NCBI RefSeq assembly: GCF_001646665.1
Contig: NZ_LWBU01000043.1
Coordinates: 1 to 64,000, forward strand
Direction: 5' to 3'
DNA from: Streptomyces noursei
GTDB taxonomy: Bacteria > Actinomycetota > Actinomycetes > Streptomycetales > Streptomycetaceae
Length of the DNA stretch: 64,000 bases
Below are positions 33,688-42,673 of the stretch, in pieces (positions within the stretch are counted from its first letter, which is position 1; the number at the start of each line of letters is the position of its first letter). A model generated the notes under the pieces. The model was given only the letters and a program-made list of their open reading frames with translations. It ran no database searches and had not been told where the DNA came from. The position numbers and the translations under genes were made by a program.

Positions 33688-35369
33688 CGGAACCGGTGGA
33701 CGTCCTCGTGGTCGGGGCCGGCCCGACCGGTCTCACCCTCGCGCTGCAGGCCCACGACCACGGCGCGGGTGTACGCGTCGTCGAGCGGCGCCCCGAGCTG
33801 TTCCGGCCCTCCCGCGCGCTCATCCTGCACCCCCGCACCCTGGAGACCCTGCGCCCCCTCGGTGTCACGGACGCCCTGCTGGGGCTCGCGGACACCGCCC
33901 CCTCGGCGCGTCTCCATCTCGGCTCCCGCGTCGTGGAGGCCGGCCTGGCGGACCTCGCCCTGCCCGACACGGCCTTCCCGCACCTGTCCCTGATACGCCA
34001 GACGGACGTCGAAAGGGTGCTGGCCGGTGCGCTGGCCGACCGCGGGGTGGAGGTGGAGCGGGGGACCGAGCTGGTCACCGTGCGGGAGGCGAAGGACGGG
34101 GCGTACGCCGTTCTGCGCTCGGACGGCGGCGCGGAGGAGATCCGGTGCTCCTTCGTCGCCGGCTGCGACGGCCCGGACAGCACCGTGCGGGCCTGCGCCG
34201 GTGTCGGGTGGCACGGCGGGCCGTACGCGGTCGAGGCGGTCCTCGCCGATGTGGAACTCGCCCGCGAGCCCGACGGCGCCTCCCCCCCCCGCCCCGCCCC
34301 TGAGCCCGGACCCGCCTCCGGCCGTACCACCGCCTCCGCCCCCACCAGGGTCGAAGCCTTCGCGGGGCGGCAGGGACTCCTGCTCCTCTTCCCGCTCGGG
34401 GAACAGGCCGCCTGGCGCCTGCTGGCCACGCGGGCTCGTGACCCCGGCCACGGTTCCGTACCCGGTCCCGGTGATCCCGGTGCCCGGCCGGTCTTCGGCC
34501 GGCCCGGCCCCGCCGTCCCCCTGGCCGAACTGCGGCAACTCCTGCGCGACGCGGGATCCGACGCCCGCATAGAGCGGCTCGCGTGGTCCGCGCGGGTACC
34601 GCTCCAGTACCGTCTCGCCGCCTGCTTCCGCCGGGGGCGGCTCTTCCTCCTGGGGGACGCGGCGCACAACTACTCACCCGCCACCGGCCAGGGCATGAAC
34701 GCCGGCATCCAGGACGCGGTGAACCTGGGCTGGAAACTCGGCTTCGCGGTGGGCGCCGGCGACGGCGGACCGGAGGGCCGGCCCGACGGCGACGTGCTGC
34801 TCGACTCGTACGACCGCGAGCGCCGCGCCGCCGCCCGCCGGCGTCTGCTCCTGACGCACACGGCGTTCTGGGCGGAGGCGTCGACCGGACGCGTCCCCTC
34901 CTGGCTGCGCGGCGTCGTGGCGCCCCACGGCGCGCCCGCCGTGCCCGTCCTCCTGGAGCGGCGGCGACTGGTCGCCGAGGGCGTGCGGGTCATCTCCCAG
35001 CTCCGCGCCGGCTACCGGCACAGCCCCCTCTCCGTGACGGGCACACCCCGCCTCCGGGGCGCGCCCCGCCCGGGGGACCGCCTGCCGGACGCGACCGTCA
35101 GCACCGGCGGGCCTCCCCGGCGGCTGCACCACCTGCTGGCCCGCCCCGGTGTGCACCTGCTGCTGCAGCGCGACGCCGACCCGCTGCCGGACGCGGTGGC
35201 CGGACCGTACGTCGACGTGCTCCGGCTGGCGAGCAGCCCGGGGCAGGGGCTGGTGGCCGTCCGCCCCGACGGCCACGTCGGCTACACGTGCGCGGTCGTC
35301 GACCCGGCCGCGCTGAAGGGCTGGCTGGCCCTGATCGGCGCGGCCGCACCGCCGCCGGACCTGCCGTGA
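33684..35369 (+). CDS. FAD-dependent aromatic hydroxylase-type monooxygenase
   Basis: A 561-residue class A flavoprotein monooxygenase. Rossmann motif VLVVGAGPTGLTLA at the N-terminus, the NAD(P)H/FAD DG motif GCDGPDSTVRA, and the FAD ribityl motif LLGDAAHNYSPATGQGMNAG, then QDAVNLGWKL. The C-terminal thioredoxin-like region is present as in PHBH/TetX/RdmE relatives. It should insert one oxygen atom into an aromatic or polyketide-like substrate using NAD(P)H. A proline-rich insert (about 200-220) is encoded by a run of nine C at 34282-34290. Start GTG at 33684 overlaps the upstream stop. Confidence 0.88.
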   Translation: MTEPVDVLVVGAGPTGLTLALQAHDHGAGVRVVERRPELFRPSRALILHPRTLETLRPLGVTDALLGLADTAPSARLHLGSRVVEAGLADLALPDTAFPHLSLIRQTDVERVLAGALADRGVEVERGTELVTVREAKDGAYAVLRSDGGAEEIRCSFVAGCDGPDSTVRACAGVGWHGGPYAVEAVLADVELAREPDGASPPRPAPEPGPASGRTTASAPTRVEAFAGRQGLLLLFPLGEQAAWRLLATRARDPGHGSVPGPGDPGARPVFGRPGPAVPLAELRQLLRDAGSDARIERLAWSARVPLQYRLAACFRRGRLFLLGDAAHNYSPATGQGMNAGIQDAVNLGWKLGFAVGAGDGGPEGRPDGDVLLDSYDRERRAAARRRLLLTHTAFWAEASTGRVPSWLRGVVAPHGAPAVPVLLERRRLVAEGVRVISQLRAGYRHSPLSVTGTPRLRGAPRPGDRLPDATVSTGGPPRRLHHLLARPGVHLLLQRDADPLPDAVAGPYVDVLRLASSPGQGLVAVRPDGHVGYTCAVVDPAALKGWLALIGAAAPPPDLP

Positions 35370-35390
35370 CCCCGGGCCGGCGGAGCCTGC

Positions 35391-38075
35391 TCAGCGGAGC
35401 CTGCGCAGATACGGGTCGACGGGCAGGGCCGGCCGCAGCCGGACACGCGCGTCCACCACGACGACCGACTCCCGCCGCGCCAGGACGGGGTTGAAGTCCA
35501 GTTCGGCCAGCTCGGGCAGGTCGGCGGCCATCCGCGACAGCCGGAGCAGCACCTGCTCCAGGCCCGGCACGTCGACCGGGCCGCCTCCCCGGTGACCGAA
35601 CACCAGCGGAGCGCAGCGCGGCGCCCGCATCAGCTCCCGCACGTCCACGTCGGTCAGGGGCGCGAGCCGCGCCGCGTGGTCGGCGAGGACCTCGGTGGCG
35701 GTACCGCCCAGTCCGAACAGCACCAGGGGACCGAACACCGCGTCCTGGACGACTCCGGCGAACAGCTCGGTGCCGCGACCCGCGAGCGGCTGCACGACCA
35801 CGCCGGTCATCCGGTCGCCGAAGCGCCGGGCCAGTGCCCGGTAGCCGCTGCGCACGTCCTCGGCGCCGCGGAGGTCGAGGACGACGGCCCCGACGGCGCT
35901 CTTGTGCACGAGCCCGGGCCAGTGCGCCTTCATCACCACGGCGCCGTCGGCCCCGGCCAGCCGCTCGGCCGCCCGGACAGCTCCGTCCTCGTCCGCGGCC
36001 CAGGCCCACGGGGACAGCGGGAACCCGTAGTGGCCCAGCAGCTCCGCCGCCGTCGCCGGGTCGAGCCAGCCGCCCTCGGGATGATCCCTCAGATGGCGGG
36101 CGACCACCCCGCGCGCCGCCGCGCTGTCGACGCCGGCCGGTTCCGGGACCGTTCCGGCGGGCCGTGCCAGCCACCGGGCCCGCGTCACCGCGTGCGCCAG
36201 CGCGCGTGCGGCCTCCTGGGCGTCACCATAGGCGGGTACGTGGCCGCCCTCGCGGACCGGCAGCAGCTCGACCCGGGTGCTCTGCGACGGCAGGACCGCA
36301 ACCACCGGTCGGGCCGGGGGCGACGGCCGGTGGAGCACAGCGCCCACCAGGTCGTCCCCCACCGCGGCGGCCACCGCGGTCGGCACCAGGACCACGAGCA
36401 CGGTGTCGACCTCCTCGCACCGCGACAGCCGGTCGACACAGCGCCGCATCCGGTCCTCGTCGACCGCCGCCGTCGTGTCCACCGGGTTGGCGGCGCTCGC
36501 CCCCCGCGGGAGGTCTGCCAGCAGGTCCGCCGTGGTCGCTCCGCTCAGCTCCGGCACGGTCAGCCCGGCCTCGGCACAGGCGTCGGCCGCGAGCACGCCC
36601 GTGCCGCCCGCGTTCGTCACCACCGCCACACGGTCACCGGCGGGCAACGGCTGCGCCTTCAGCAGCGCGGCGGTGTCCAGGAGTTCGCCGATGGTGCGGG
36701 TGGCGATGATGCCCGCCTGGGTGAACAGGGCCCCGCGGGTCATGGTCGGGGAGGCGGCGGCCGCGGTGTGGGAGGCCGCGGCTCTGCGCCCCGCCTGGGA
36801 CCGGCCCGCGTCGACGGTGAGGACGGGCATGGCCCCGGCGACCCGGCGGGCGGTGCGGGAGAACGCCCGGGGGTTTCCGAACGACTCCAGGTGCAGCACG
36901 GCGAGATCGGTCCGGCCGTCGGCCTCCCACCACCGCAGCAGGTCGTTGCCGCTGACGTCGTACTTGTCGCCGAGCGACACGAACGTCGACACACCGATCC
37001 CGAGCCGGGACAGGCCGTCGAGCACCGCGATGCCCACACCCCCGGACTGGACGGCGACACCGGCCGTGCCGGGCAGCGGCGGCCCTGCGGCGAACGTGGC
37101 GTTGAGCCGGACGTCCGGCGCGGTGTTGAGCAGCCCCAGGCAGTTCGGCCCCACCAGGCGCATCCCGCGGCGGCGGCAGTGGGCCAGCAGCTCCGCGGCC
37201 TCCTCGCGGGTGAGGCCGGCCGTGAGCACCAGCAGCGCGCGCACGCCCGACTCGCCGCATTCCCCGGCCACCCGGGGCACGGCCGGTGCCGGAACGGCCA
37301 GGACGGCCAGGTCGGGCACGTACGGCAGCGAGCTGACCGAGGGGTGGCTGGGGACCCACTCGATGATGTCGGCGTGCGGGTTGACGGCGCGGAGCAGGCC
37401 GGCGAAGCCGCCTGTGCGCACGCCGCGCAGGACGGCCCGACCGACGGAGCCCGGAGTCCGCCCGGCCCCGACGACGACGACCGACCGGGGCCTCAGCAGG
37501 GGCCGCAGACTCGCGACGTCGGCGACGAGCGCCCGCCGGTCCGTGGCGGACAGGTAGGCGTCGGTCGGGGTCAGGTCGATCGTGCAGCGGACCTCGGGCC
37601 CGTCGAAGTGCCGTCGTGTACGCAGCCCCAGGTCCGCGAAGACCTCGAGCACCGCGTGGTTGGCGGAGAGCGCGTCGGCCGTGAACACGGTGATGCCCGC
37701 CCCGCGTGCCGCCGCGACGAGGTGCTCCAGCAGCAGTGTGCCCAGGCCCCGGTGGTGCTGGTCGTCCGCGACCGCGAGTGAGATGTCCGCCGCCGTCGTG
37801 CCGGGCTCCCGCGAGTAGTCCGCGATGCCGATCACCCGGTCCCCGGCCTCGGCCAGCAGCGCCCGGTGGTCGTCCCCCGGTCCCTCCGCCACCCGGGCTG
37901 CGGCCAGCTCGGCCGCACGGCGCCCCGACGAGAAGAAGCGCAGACGCCGGTTCTCCGGCGACATGGCGTCGTAGAACGCCAGCACCCGCTCGGCGTCCCC
38001 GGGAACGGCGGGACGGATGCGCACCGTGGCACCGTCGGTCAGCAGTGCGTGGGTGAACGGCTCGGCGGTCGTCAT
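35391..38075 (-). CDS. GNAT acetyltransferase fused to NDP-forming acyl-CoA synthetase
   Basis: An 894-residue fusion. Residues about 15-165 are a GNAT domain (VRIRPAVPGDAERVLAFYDA, the acetyl-CoA loop HHRGLGTLLLEHLVAAAR). Then follow the CoA-binding domain (RSVVVVGAGRTPGSVGRAVL), the succinyl-CoA-ligase-like domains with the phospho-His region RAAASHTAAA, and the C-terminal ATP-grasp (VVMKAHWPGLVHKSAVGAVV; ELAELDFNPVL). Such proteins are protein lysine acetyltransferases of the Pat type or acyl-CoA synthetases; here GNAT precedes the synthetase, unlike Salmonella Pat where it follows. GGAGGAGGG precedes the ATG. Divergent from a USP with an Osd-type box between. Confidence 0.9.
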   Translation of the reverse strand: MTTAEPFTHALLTDGATVRIRPAVPGDAERVLAFYDAMSPENRRLRFFSSGRRAAELAAARVAEGPGDDHRALLAEAGDRVIGIADYSREPGTTAADISLAVADDQHHRGLGTLLLEHLVAAARGAGITVFTADALSANHAVLEVFADLGLRTRRHFDGPEVRCTIDLTPTDAYLSATDRRALVADVASLRPLLRPRSVVVVGAGRTPGSVGRAVLRGVRTGGFAGLLRAVNPHADIIEWVPSHPSVSSLPYVPDLAVLAVPAPAVPRVAGECGESGVRALLVLTAGLTREEAAELLAHCRRRGMRLVGPNCLGLLNTAPDVRLNATFAAGPPLPGTAGVAVQSGGVGIAVLDGLSRLGIGVSTFVSLGDKYDVSGNDLLRWWEADGRTDLAVLHLESFGNPRAFSRTARRVAGAMPVLTVDAGRSQAGRRAAASHTAAAASPTMTRGALFTQAGIIATRTIGELLDTAALLKAQPLPAGDRVAVVTNAGGTGVLAADACAEAGLTVPELSGATTADLLADLPRGASAANPVDTTAAVDEDRMRRCVDRLSRCEEVDTVLVVLVPTAVAAAVGDDLVGAVLHRPSPPARPVVAVLPSQSTRVELLPVREGGHVPAYGDAQEAARALAHAVTRARWLARPAGTVPEPAGVDSAAARGVVARHLRDHPEGGWLDPATAAELLGHYGFPLSPWAWAADEDGAVRAAERLAGADGAVVMKAHWPGLVHKSAVGAVVLDLRGAEDVRSGYRALARRFGDRMTGVVVQPLAGRGTELFAGVVQDAVFGPLVLFGLGGTATEVLADHAARLAPLTDVDVRELMRAPRCAPLVFGHRGGGPVDVPGLEQVLLRLSRMAADLPELAELDFNPVLARRESVVVVDARVRLRPALPVDPYLRRLR

Positions 38076-38155
38076 GATCCGGCCCTCCTCCGGAGTGCTC
38101 CTCTCCAGCGTGCGTCGCCGGACGGCGGGGAGCGCGGGCCGGGCGGGCAGGTTTG

Positions 38156-38170
38156 GGGTCCGACCGGCCC
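38156..38170. promoter_or_regulatory. Osd-type box between GNAT-synthetase and USP genes
   Basis: GGGTCCGACCGGCCC; the inner 14 bases match GGGCCG-NN-CGGCCC with one mismatch. It lies 81 bases before the leftward start and 89 before the rightward one. Confidence 0.55.
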
Positions 38171-38258
38171 TGCCCGTCGCGGCCACGGGGACCGATCCTG
38201 AGAGCAGGACCCGTCCCGAGCGGGACCGTTCGACCTGTGGTGAGAGGCGGTGGGGACC

Positions 38259-39134
38259 ATGGAGGCGCCCCTGGTTGTCGGCGTGGACGGTTCGGACGCG
38301 AGCTTCCGGGCGGCCGACTGGGCGGCGGACGAGGCGGTACGTCACGGCCTTGTGCTGCGCGTGGTGTACGCGTCGCTGTGGCAGCGCTACGAAGGCGCCG
38401 CCCTCGCGACCGGTCTCGGCCGTCCGGACGGGCAGGTGTTCGCGGAGAACGTCGTGGGAACGGCCGCGGAGCGCATCAGGCGGCGTACCCCGGACGTCAA
38501 GGTCGTCACGGACGTCGTCCCCCAGGAGGCGGTGAGCGCGCTGCTGGAGGAAGGGCGGCACGCCTTCGCCCTCGTCACCGGCTCCCGTGGCCGGGGGGAC
38601 ATCGGCGGCCTCCTGCTCGGTTCGGTGAGCCTGGCCGTCGCCGCCCGGTCGCACTGCCCGGTCGTCGTGGTGCGGGGGGACAGGGCGGGACTGGCGGGGA
38701 CGCACGAGCGGATCACCCTCGGCGTCGGGGACGCGGACGTCGATGCCGCGGCGGTCCGGTTCGCCTTCCACGAGGCGGAGCTGCGGGGCTGCACCCTGGA
38801 CGTGGTGTGCGCCTGGCGCCGCCCGGCCCACGAGACCGCGGCTCACCCGCTTCTCGCGGGCGACCCCGCCCGCTACCACGAGGAGCGTGCGTCTGCCCTG
38901 CTCGACCGGGCCTTGGAGGCGGCGGTGCGCGACCATCCGGACGTCCGGGTCAGGCGGGCCACGGTCGAGGGCCCGGCCCGCAAGGTGCTGCTCGACCGGT
39001 CGGCCGCGGCCGACCTGCTGGTCGTCGGTGCCCGGCGCCGGCACAGCCAGTTCGGCATGCAGCTGGGCCGGGTCGCGCACACGGCCCTGCACCACGCGGC
39101 CTGCCCGGTCGCGGTGGTCCCGCGCACCTCGTGA
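38259..39134 (+). CDS. Tandem-domain universal stress protein (USP-D)
   Basis: A 291-residue two-domain USP. Domain 1: LVVGVDGSDASFRAADWAAD and TGSRGRGDIGGLLLGSVSLA with complete ATP-binding glycines; domain 2: ITLGVGDADVDAAAVRFAFH and VGARRRHSQFGMQLGRVAHT, where the expected glycines are mostly lost, so only domain 1 probably binds ATP. ATG at 38259 is preferred, although GTG at 38250 is in frame. An Osd-type box lies upstream in the divergent promoter region. Confidence 0.88.
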   Translation: MEAPLVVGVDGSDASFRAADWAADEAVRHGLVLRVVYASLWQRYEGAALATGLGRPDGQVFAENVVGTAAERIRRRTPDVKVVTDVVPQEAVSALLEEGRHAFALVTGSRGRGDIGGLLLGSVSLAVAARSHCPVVVVRGDRAGLAGTHERITLGVGDADVDAAAVRFAFHEAELRGCTLDVVCAWRRPAHETAAHPLLAGDPARYHEERASALLDRALEAAVRDHPDVRVRRATVEGPARKVLLDRSAAADLLVVGARRRHSQFGMQLGRVAHTALHHAACPVAVVPRTS

Positions 39135-39288
39135 TGGGTGCCGGAGGTCCCGGCGGTCCCGGCGGGACGCTCCGGGCCGTACGGCGGTCCACCCGGCCCT
39201 GTCGGGCCGCGCGCGTGCCGGGCACGCTGGTGGTGAGGCACCGTCCTCGTCGTCGCTCACCGACACCCCCTCCCGAAGGGAGCAGGCC

Positions 39289-39963
39289 GTGAACCGCCGA
39301 TCACCGCACACCGTCAACGACGTGATGACCTCGACCGTCGTCGCGGTGGGGCTGGACGCCCAGTTCAAAGAGATCGTGGCCGCCATGAGGAAGTGGCGGG
39401 TCACCGCGGTGCCCGTCCTGGAGGGCGAGGGGCGGGTCGTGGGGGTCGTGTCGGAAGCGGACCTCCTGGCCAAGGAGGAACTGCGCGACGAGGAACCCAC
39501 CTTGACCGGCCAGAAGGACCACCTGGCGGTCTACGCCAAGGCCGGTGCCGTCACCGCCCGGGACCTGATGTCCGCCCCGGCGGTCACGGTCGCCGCCGGC
39601 GCCACGCTGCCCCGGGCCGCCCGGCTGATGGCGGAGCACCGGGTGAAGCGCCTGCCGGTCGTCGACGAGCAGGGGATCCTCAAGGGCATCGTGAGCCGGT
39701 CGGACCTGCTCAAGGTTTTCCTCCGGACGGACGACGACCTCGCCTCCGAGGTGAGGCGCGACGTCGTCGACCGCTTCTTCCCCGTCTCGCGCGGCGGGAT
39801 CCGGGTGGACGTGGACAAGGGGTGTGTGACGCTCACCGGTTCGGTGCGCGACGCCACGCTGATCCCCGTCGCCGAGCGCCTGACACGGTCCGTGGAGGGT
39901 GTGGTGGACGTCCGCTGCGACCTCATCGCCCCCATGGTGGTGGACGCCGCGCCGGAGCGGTGA
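39289..39963 (+). CDS. CBS-pair and BON domain protein (copy 1)
   Basis: A 224-residue protein. Two CBS motifs (VNDVMTSTVVAVGLDAQFKE ... GVVSEADLLAKEE; ARDLMSAPAVTVAAGATLPR ... GIVSRSDLLKVF) occupy residues 8-150 and a BON domain follows (GIRVDVDKGCVTLTGSVRDA, VEGVVDVRCDLI). CBS pairs sense adenine nucleotides; the BON part may bind membranes or lipids. This is the architecture of the DosR-regulon 'hypoxic response' type proteins. GTG at 39289 has AAGGGAG upstream. A weak box GGGCCGTACGGCGG lies at 39174-39187. A close paralogue lies at 56194-56835. Confidence 0.88.
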   Translation: MNRRSPHTVNDVMTSTVVAVGLDAQFKEIVAAMRKWRVTAVPVLEGEGRVVGVVSEADLLAKEELRDEEPTLTGQKDHLAVYAKAGAVTARDLMSAPAVTVAAGATLPRAARLMAEHRVKRLPVVDEQGILKGIVSRSDLLKVFLRTDDDLASEVRRDVVDRFFPVSRGGIRVDVDKGCVTLTGSVRDATLIPVAERLTRSVEGVVDVRCDLIAPMVVDAAPER

Positions 39964-39996
39964 CCCGCGGCGGGGAGCCCACCCGGGTCCGTCTGC

Positions 39997-40446
39997 TCAC
40001 TTCCCCTTGCCGGGCGGACGAACGACGACCACCGGGCACGCGGCGTGCTGGGCGCAGCGCTGGCTCACCGAGCCCAGCATGGCCCGGGCGAAGCCGCCGC
40101 GGCCCCGGCTTCCCACCACGAGGAGTTCAGCCCCTTCGGAGGCGCGTACGAGGATCTCCGACGGGTCTCCGCGGACCAGTTCCTCACGCACCTCCACCGG
40201 TTTGTGGTCACCGAAGACCGTCCGGATCTCCTCGGCGAAGCCACGGCGGGCCTGCTCCAGGTCGAAGCCGGGCTCCGTGGCGGGCCCCACCCACCCGGCC
40301 TCGGAAGGCGTGTCCCAGGCGCATACCGCCTCCACCATGCCGCCGATGAGCTGGGCATGCCGGGCCGCCCACCGCAGCGCTTCCTGTGACGACGCGGAGC
40401 CGTCGACCCCGACCACGACGCGGGGAACCGATCCACTGCCTGCCAT
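39997..40446 (-). CDS. Single-domain universal stress protein (USP-E)
   Basis: A 149-residue one-domain USP, about half the size of the others in this island. It has RVVVGVDGSASSQEALRWAA at the N-terminus, an insertion with DTPSEAGWVGPATEPGFDL, and the complete ATP-binding loop VGSRGRGGFARAMLGSVSQR followed by HAACPVVVVRPP. ATG at 40446 has GAGAGGG upstream. It lies 63 bases downstream of the flavodoxin-like gene on the same strand and is probably co-transcribed with it. Confidence 0.9.
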   Translation of the reverse strand: MAGSGSVPRVVVGVDGSASSQEALRWAARHAQLIGGMVEAVCAWDTPSEAGWVGPATEPGFDLEQARRGFAEEIRTVFGDHKPVEVREELVRGDPSEILVRASEGAELLVVGSRGRGGFARAMLGSVSQRCAQHAACPVVVVRPPGKGK

Positions 40447-40509
40447 TGTCGTCAACCCTCTCACCGGAGCCGATACCCCTTCACGTTCACGCTGCACGGG
40501 CCGGCCGGA

Positions 40510-41055
40510 CTATGCCAAGCCGGACTGCTCCGTCCGGTCGGCCCGGCCCTCCAGTTCCCGGCCGATGCCGGCCGCCCACGCGTCGATCCCGGCCCAGTCG
40601 CGGAAGTCCCCGTAACGGCAGCCGAGCAGGTGGAACAGGACCGCGCCCTTCCGGCCCAGGTGCCCCCGCCGGACGACGCCGGAGAAGCGGCGGTGCTCAC
40701 GCGGGTGGACGAGACCGACGAGCCGGGCGATGCGCGGCTGCTCGGCCCTGGCGGCGAGGGACCGCAGCGGTCCGGGCAGGGCCGCAGTCATCCCGACGCT
40801 GAACATCCACACCGCCCGGTCGCCCAGGGCGCCGGCGTGCGCGCGGACGAAGGCGTCGGCGGCGGGCAGCCAGGCGCCGTCGTGAACGGCGCTGCCGATC
40901 ACCACGGCGTCCGCGGGCGGGATGCCGGGCTCGTCGAGCGGCAGCTCGCGCACTCCCGCACTGTGGCCGCGCTCGGTCAGGCGGGCGCCGATCCTGGCGG
41001 CGATCTGCTCCGTCGAGCGGTGCTCGGACGCGAAGACGATCAGCACGGATGCCAT
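40510..41055 (-). CDS. Flavodoxin-like protein (copy 1)
   Basis: A 181-residue protein of the flavodoxin/protoporphyrinogen-oxidase (HemG-like) type. It opens SVLIVFASEHRSTEQIAARI, the FMN phosphate loop, then ADAVVIGSAVHDGAWLPAAD and AVWMFSVGMTAALP. Members reduce quinones or act as menaquinone-dependent dehydrogenases. GGGAGG precedes the ATG. It shares a promoter region, with Osd-type boxes, with the divergent SDR gene. A paralogue is encoded at 57497-58003. Confidence 0.85.
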   Translation of the reverse strand: MASVLIVFASEHRSTEQIAARIGARLTERGHSAGVRELPLDEPGIPPADAVVIGSAVHDGAWLPAADAFVRAHAGALGDRAVWMFSVGMTAALPGPLRSLAARAEQPRIARLVGLVHPREHRRFSGVVRRGHLGRKGAVLFHLLGCRYGDFRDWAGIDAWAAGIGRELEGRADRTEQSGLA

Positions 41056-41128
41056 GACACCTCCCGGATCGCCCAGTCTGGCACCGCCGGGTGGCGGGCG
41101 CCGTCCGACGCGTACGGGCCCGCGAAGT

Positions 41129-41163
41129 GCCCCGTTCGGCCCCCGGTGAGGGCCGTTCACCCC
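41129..41163. promoter_or_regulatory. Pair of Osd-type boxes between flavodoxin and SDR genes
   Basis: GCCCCGTTCGGCCC (41129-41142) and GGGCCGTTCACCCC (41150-41163), starts 21 bases apart, each with two mismatches from the perfect form but one perfect half-site each. Confidence 0.5.
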
Positions 41164-41238
41164 CTGGCGGGGGCGGTGTGCCGGGGGGAGCGTCGGAGTG
41201 AGGACACGCGGTCCTCATCCCACGCGGAGGAGGGCGTC

Positions 41239-41979
41239 ATGAAGCGACTGAGCGGCAGGACCGCCGTGGTGACCGGCGGTGCGCGGGGCATCGGCGCGGC
41301 CGTCGTCCGCACCTTCGTGGACGAGGGCGCACGCGTCATGATCGTCGACGTCCTCGAGGAGGAGGGCGAGGCCCTGCGCGGGACGATGGGGGACGCGGTC
41401 CGGTTCCGCAGGGCCGACGTGACCAGCGGTGCCGACTGGTCGGCCGTGATCAGCGAGACGGAGCAGGCCTTCGGTCCGGTGTCCGTCCTGGTCAACAACG
41501 CGGGCATCGTGGAGTTCGGTGCCATGGACGAGACGGATCCGCAGGTGTTCCGCCACGTCGTCGACGTCAACCTCTACGGTCCGTGGCTCGGCATGCGCAC
41601 CGCTCTGCCGTCGATGCGACGCGCCGGTGGCGGTGTGATCCTCAACGTCTCCTCCACGGCCGGACTGATGGGTTACGCCAACCTGGGTGCGTACGTGGCG
41701 AGCAAGTGGGGGCTGCGCGGCCTGACGAAGACGGCCGCCCTGGAGCTGGCCGCATCCGGTATCCGGGTGTGCTCCATCCACCCCGGTCCCATCACCACTC
41801 CCATGACCGAAGGCATGGACGCGTCCGTGGCGGCGGAGCAGCCGATACCGCGCTTCGGCACACCCGAGGAGGTGGCCGCCATGGCGCTGTACCTGGCGGC
41901 GGACGCCACGTACTCCACGGGCTCGGAGTTCGTGATCGACGGAGGAGCGACGACCGGGAGCATGGTCCTGGCCGACTAG
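41239..41979 (+). CDS. Short-chain dehydrogenase/reductase
   Basis: A 246-residue classical SDR. Cofactor motif TGGARGIGAAV, acidic residue IVDVLEEE (NAD preference likely), NNAGIVEFG, catalytic Ser in NVSSTAGLMG, Tyr-x3-Lys in YVASKWGLRG, and the closing DGGATTGS loop. Similar proteins oxidise 3-alpha-hydroxysteroids or cyclic alcohols; the actual substrate is unknown. GGAGGAGGG precedes ATG 41239. It is divergent from the flavodoxin gene and shares its boxes. Confidence 0.92.
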   Translation: MKRLSGRTAVVTGGARGIGAAVVRTFVDEGARVMIVDVLEEEGEALRGTMGDAVRFRRADVTSGADWSAVISETEQAFGPVSVLVNNAGIVEFGAMDETDPQVFRHVVDVNLYGPWLGMRTALPSMRRAGGGVILNVSSTAGLMGYANLGAYVASKWGLRGLTKTAALELAASGIRVCSIHPGPITTPMTEGMDASVAAEQPIPRFGTPEEVAAMALYLAADATYSTGSEFVIDGGATTGSMVLAD

Positions 41980-42094
41980 GGAGTGTCCGGAAAGTATCGG
42001 CGACCGACGACAACGCCGCGAGGGCGCGTGCAGGGCACCGCGACCCAGGCGAGACTTCACGGACACGACCTGGGGCGCCGGCGGCCGGGGCCGT

Positions 42095-42481
42095 TCAGGT
42101 CAGCGAGGCGAGAGCGGCGTCCAGCCGTGCGGTGGCCTCCGCGGCGACCGGCTGAAGGGCCGGCAGGCCGGTGAGCGTGACCATCGTGTCCGGGTCGAGC
42201 GCCTGGACGAGGGTCGTGTCTCCGTCGCGGCGTACGACGACGTTGCACGGCAGGAGCAGGCCGATGGCGCGGTCGGCCTGGAGAGCTCGCTGGGCAAGGG
42301 GCGGATTGCAGGCGCCGAGGATCAGGTAGTCCTCCATGTCGTGGCCGAGCTTGGCCTTGAGGGTGGCCTTGACGTCGATCTCGGTGAGGACGCCGAACCC
42401 GTGGTCGCCCAGCGCCCGGCGGACCGCGGCGACGGCGGTGGGGAAGTCGGCGGCCAGGCGGACGGTGCGGTCGTAGCGCAT
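42095..42481 (-). CDS. DUF302 family protein
   Basis: A 128-residue protein of the DUF302 family: RTVRLAADFPTAVAAVRRAL, FGVLTEIDVKATLKAKLG, YLILGACNPPLAQRALQAD, IGLLLPCNVVVRRDGD. The two cysteines (GACNPP and LPCNVV) are conserved in the family. Function is unknown; members are often found with sulfur, copper or redox genes. It is divergent from the persulfide dioxygenase and shares the two CstR-type operators in between, so it probably belongs to the sulfide-induced set. Confidence 0.88.
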   Translation of the reverse strand: MRYDRTVRLAADFPTAVAAVRRALGDHGFGVLTEIDVKATLKAKLGHDMEDYLILGACNPPLAQRALQADRAIGLLLPCNVVVRRDGDTTLVQALDPDTMVTLTGLPALQPVAAEATARLDAALASLT

Positions 42482-42610
42482 GAGGAGCCTCCGGAAGGGC
42501 GTGGTGGTCCATGTGTACCTCCGCGGGCGACCCGCCGCCCGCGGGGGCGGACGGGGCGCGCCACGGCAGGCGCTGGGGGTTGCCGGAGCGGCGGCCCCCC
42601 CACTCAAAAA

Positions 42611-42660
42611 TACCCCCCGGGGTACCTCTGCTACGGTGGAATCGGATACCCCGGGGGGTA
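42611..42660. promoter_or_regulatory. Two mirror-image CsoR/CstR operators
   Basis: TACCCCCCGGGGTA at 42611-42624 and its exact reverse complement TACCCCGGGGGGTA at 42647-42660 flank the promoter between DUF302 and the persulfide dioxygenase. A-T-A-C-C-C..G-G-G-T-A-T sites are the known target of CsoR-family repressors. The second site abuts the AAGGAAGGAG ribosome binding site. Confidence 0.85.
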
Positions 42661-42673
42661 AAAGGAAGGAGTC

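Noticed and set aside
39174..39187. GGGCCGTACGGCGG as a firm Osd-type box for the CBS-BON gene
   Set aside because: The inner ten bases are a perfect palindrome but the outer CC on the right is missing; such partial matches are expected by chance at this GC content.
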